A stretch of DNA of 64,000 bases. It comes from Rhodopirellula sp. P2 (GTDB lineage: Bacteria; Planctomycetota; Planctomycetia; Pirellulales; Pirellulaceae). Positions 61,892-64,000 of the stretch are shown here, piece by piece. Each line of letters starts with the position of its first letter. The stretch's first letter is position 1. Under the pieces are notes generated by a model. The model made no database searches. It was given only the letters and a program-made list of their open reading frames with translations, and was not told the DNA's origin. Made by a program: the position numbers and the translations under genes. The stretch covers positions 434,001-498,000 of the forward strand of contig NZ_CP118225.1 in the NCBI RefSeq assembly GCF_028768465.1, written 5' to 3'.

Positions 61892-63573
61892 ACTCCAAGA
61901 CCACACTGAATTCACTCCCGCTCAAGTCCCGCTTCAAGTCATGGATGCGTGCTGTGACCCAATCTTCTGAATCGGATCCTTCGGCCCCGTCGAAGCATCG
62001 CACAGCAACGCGTTGGCTCGATGACATCCACCGCTCGCTGTGGACTCGCGTCTCCGCGTCCGCGCTGCTGGCGTTGTCATCCAGCGTCGTTTCGTCATCG
62101 CAAAGCTCCGCTCAAACGGCTTACCCAGCTCCGCCACCACCATCGGCCTACGGTGCACCACCCTCGCTGCAGGGCACAGCGGCGGCCCCGACCAATTCGA
62201 CTTACGGTCAATCGGTCTATGGCGGCCCGTCCGCCTACGGCGCACCTGGAACGACGGCTCCCGCGACAACCGCACCTGCACCGACGGCAGGCAATCCCTA
62301 CGCCGCGCCGACTTATGGCGGAAACGTTGCAGCGCCTCCCGCGGCCTACCCCAACGGCGCGTATCAGGGACAAACTTATCAGGGACAAACCTACCAAGGT
62401 GACGTCTATCAAGGCGGAACGTTGCCCGGTCCTTTGCAGGGCAGCTTCCCATCGTCGCCCAGCTTGGCACCTCCGGTTGTCAATCAGCCCACCGTTCGGG
62501 AAGCCGACCTGATCATCCAAGGTTACCCCGCTCGCACGGGTCGACTGATGTTCGGCGGTGCGGTCAACAGTGACGCCGGTGTCACCGGCCAGATCACCGT
62601 GGATGAACGCAACTTTGACATCAGTCGCTGGCCGACTTCCTTTGGCGATCTGTTCAGCGGCACTGCCTTCCGTGGTGCTGGCCAAACGTTTCGACTGGAA
62701 GCAGCTCCCGGGAGTGATTACCAACGATACACCGCTCAGTTCGCGGACCCCAACCTGTTGGGTTACTTGCCCATCAGCATGTCGCTGAGTGGGTTCTTGT
62801 ACGATCGCAACTTTGACGACTGGGACGAAAACCGCCTCGGCGGCCGAGCCAGCTTTGGTTATCGCGTGACCCCTGACCTTTCGATTTCGCTTGGCGTCGG
62901 CGGACAAAATGTCGAGATCACGGACCCGCGAGTCAACACGGTGCCCGAACTGAATTCGGCCCTCGGCGACAACGCATTGTTCAGTGGCATGGCATCGCTG
63001 ATCCACGACACTCGCAACAGCCCGTTGCAACCCAGTCGCGGTCACTACTTTGAATTGAGTTTCGAACAAACCTTTGGCGACTACGAGTACTCCACCTTCG
63101 AAGCCGAGTACCGCAAGTACTGGTTGCTTCGCGAACGAGCTGATGGCTCGGGGAAACAAACCCTTTCCTACAGCGTGCAACTGGGCTTCAGCGGCGACGA
63201 AACACCGATCTTCGAAAACTACTTTGCCGGTGGTTACGCGACGATTCGCGGTTTCGATTTCCGTGGTGCCAGCCCGGTCATCAACGGCGTGGAAGTCGGG
63301 GGTCAGTTCCAATGGTTGAACTCAGTCGAATACATGTTCCCGTTGACCGCCGACGACGCCTTTCGCGGCGTTGCCTTTGTTGACTTCGGAACGGTCGAAC
63401 AAGACATCGAGATTGACACCGATAACTTCCGCGTCGCTCCTGGCTTTGGTCTGCGTGTCGCGATCCCCATGCTCGGTCCCGCCCCGCTGGCGTTCGACTT
63501 TGCATTCCCAGTTGCGATGGCCGACACGGACGACGAGCGAATGTTCAGTTTCTACATGAGTGCGATCCGCTGA
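61888..63573 (+). CDS. BamA-like beta-barrel protein without POTRA domains
   Basis: A 561-residue protein. After a long N terminus with a signal-like segment at about 55-76 (VSASALLALSSSVVSSSQSS) comes a Pro/Ala/Tyr/Gly-rich linker with tandem YQGQT repeats (nucleotides about 62360-62420), then a barrel typical of BamA/surface-antigen D15: LIHDTRNSPLQPSRGHYFEL, the lid motif GYATIRGFDF, LNSVEYMFPL and, at the end, APGFGLRVAIPMLGP with APLAFDFAFPVA. No POTRA domain is present. It starts inside the stop codon of the POTRA gene, so the two products are made together and probably form one insertion machine. Confidence 0.85.
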   Translation: MNSKTTLNSLPLKSRFKSWMRAVTQSSESDPSAPSKHRTATRWLDDIHRSLWTRVSASALLALSSSVVSSSQSSAQTAYPAPPPPSAYGAPPSLQGTAAAPTNSTYGQSVYGGPSAYGAPGTTAPATTAPAPTAGNPYAAPTYGGNVAAPPAAYPNGAYQGQTYQGQTYQGDVYQGGTLPGPLQGSFPSSPSLAPPVVNQPTVREADLIIQGYPARTGRLMFGGAVNSDAGVTGQITVDERNFDISRWPTSFGDLFSGTAFRGAGQTFRLEAAPGSDYQRYTAQFADPNLLGYLPISMSLSGFLYDRNFDDWDENRLGGRASFGYRVTPDLSISLGVGGQNVEITDPRVNTVPELNSALGDNALFSGMASLIHDTRNSPLQPSRGHYFELSFEQTFGDYEYSTFEAEYRKYWLLRERADGSGKQTLSYSVQLGFSGDETPIFENYFAGGYATIRGFDFRGASPVINGVEVGGQFQWLNSVEYMFPLTADDAFRGVAFVDFGTVEQDIEIDTDNFRVAPGFGLRVAIPMLGPAPLAFDFAFPVAMADTDDERMFSFYMSAIR

Positions 63574-63636
63574 TCCGGGCCTGACATCGCTGGTTCGGTT
63601 CGAAATCCGAACGGCGGGGCCCCAGTGGTCTCGCCC

Positions 63637-63768
63637 AATGCCATCTACTTTGTAGCGGAACGGCGCGAGCCGTCCGGTGACGCGCCGGAAAACATCCACG
63701 TTTTACCGGACGGCTTGCGCCGTTCCGCTAACAAAATCCCCTCGGTTGGTTCTAACGTAGATGGCATT
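63637..63768. repeat. Long imperfect inverted repeat (REP-like element)
   Basis: Two nested pairs of arms are seen. Inner arms at 63653-63678 and 63705-63730 are 26 bases each with one mismatch (TAGCGGAACGGCGCGAGCCG against the complement of CGGCTTGCGCCGTTCCGCTA). Outer arms at 63637-63648 and 63757-63768 are 12 bases and perfect (AATGCCATCTAC / GTAGATGGCATT). It lies between two convergent genes and may act as a bidirectional terminator or be a mobile repeat. Confidence 0.8.
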
Positions 63769-63785
63769 GTGCTCTCGCCAGCGGA

Positions 63786-64000
63786 CTACTTCGCTGATCC
63801 GGTTTGGTTGGCGGCGGCCTTTTCTTCGGCCGCACTGGGCCGAAAGTACTTGGGCAACACGTCCATCGGATCGGTCGTCTGCCCCGCCAAATACTTTTGA
63901 TTGGCCAGCCTCGCGAGCGCGGAAGCCAAGGATTGCTGCCGAACGACGGTCTTCAGATGATCCGCCGGCAGCCCCTCCTTCATCGCGTCCCCTGTGACCC
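63786..64000 (-). CDS. tsaB: TsaB-like protein, C-terminal end (5' end outside window)
   Basis: An open frame on the minus strand runs from the window edge to its stop at 63786. The visible end contains AMKEGLPADHLKTVVRQQSL, ASALARLANQKYLAGQTTDP and MDVLPKYFRPSAAEEKAAAN. The helix followed by L-P-x-Y-x-R-x-S-A-A-E-E-K is how I remember planctomycete TsaB, a partner of TsaD in making the t6A modification of tRNA. An ATG at 63983 is internal to the frame. The assignment rests on the C-terminal 70 residues only. Confidence 0.58.
   Translation of the reverse strand, partial: VTGDAMKEGLPADHLKTVVRQQSLASALARLANQKYLAGQTTDPMDVLPKYFRPSAAEEKAAANQTGSAK

Noticed and set aside
61880-61895. Frameshift joining POTRA and barrel genes
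   Set aside because: The overlap is a normal ATGA junction and the downstream protein begins with about 200 residues of new sequence with its own export segment, so a sequencing frameshift is unlikely.

Overview
The window reads as chromosomal DNA of a planctomycete of the Pirellulaceae, most like Rhodopirellula. This is inferred from gene content, not from a search. The signs are two DUF1559 prepilin-like proteins with the H-X9-DG tail, an ECF-type sigma factor beside a membrane Ser/Thr kinase, CotH/VTC/DUF4956 genes, a sulfatase-free sialidase/LamG protein, Gly/Pro/Arg-rich EF-hand proteins, many starts without a strong ribosome binding site, and moderately high GC. I see no phage, insertion sequence, CRISPR array, rRNA or tRNA.

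Layout. 1-5.6 kb: end of a DUF3124 protein, a secreted nucleoside hydrolase, a Na/Pi cotransporter with a small coiled-coil partner, a repeat-rich EF-hand protein and a DUF1559 protein. 5.8-8.6 kb: a HAMP sensor kinase with an NtrC-type sigma-54 activator. 8.7-12.8 kb: a large two-module FtsX/MacB-like permease divergent from its ATPase. 13-16.9 kb: a second DUF1559 gene, then a tight operon of PepSY-type membrane protein, DUF2271, DUF4198 and a membrane flavodoxin, probably metal uptake or reduction. 16.9-18.9 kb: a Tat-type prenyltransferase-repeat protein coupled to a membrane protein. 19-22.6 kb: a CotH kinase / VTC polyphosphate polymerase / DUF4956 module. 22.6-28.9 kb: sialidase-like protein, UDP-glycosyltransferase, Ser/Thr kinase and ECF sigma factor. 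29-42.6 kb: MarR regulator, GNAT-PhzF pair, HD hydrolase, RND efflux pair, DUF1569 protein, SugE-type exporter, SDR, aldehyde dehydrogenase and MDR reductase.

42.6-51 kb is a run of small, mostly minus-strand genes of stress character: DoxX, a CsbD-like membrane protein, DUF1328, a lipoprotein made of 11-residue LEA-like repeats, a secreted protein with a strict four-residue Gln/Val repeat, CsbD and a mini-lipoprotein, together with a TPR/beta-barrel protein, a GNAT and a cupin. Immediately downstream, 51-58.7 kb, are two very large overlapping hybrid kinases; the first is a CheB-CheR-PAS-kinase-receiver fusion whose CheB catalytic serine is glycine.

58.9-64 kb: an unknown protein with Ca-loop-like motifs, a 737-base repeat-rich spacer, and an apparently split BamA: one gene carries five POTRA-like units and the next, overlapping by 4 bases, carries the beta-barrel. 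A long imperfect inverted repeat separates this from the C-terminal end of a TsaB-like protein at the window edge.

The most notable items are the split BamA, the CheB active-site substitution, the two unusual periodic-repeat proteins of the stress-like cluster, and the PepSY/DUF2271/DUF4198/flavodoxin operon without a reductase domain.
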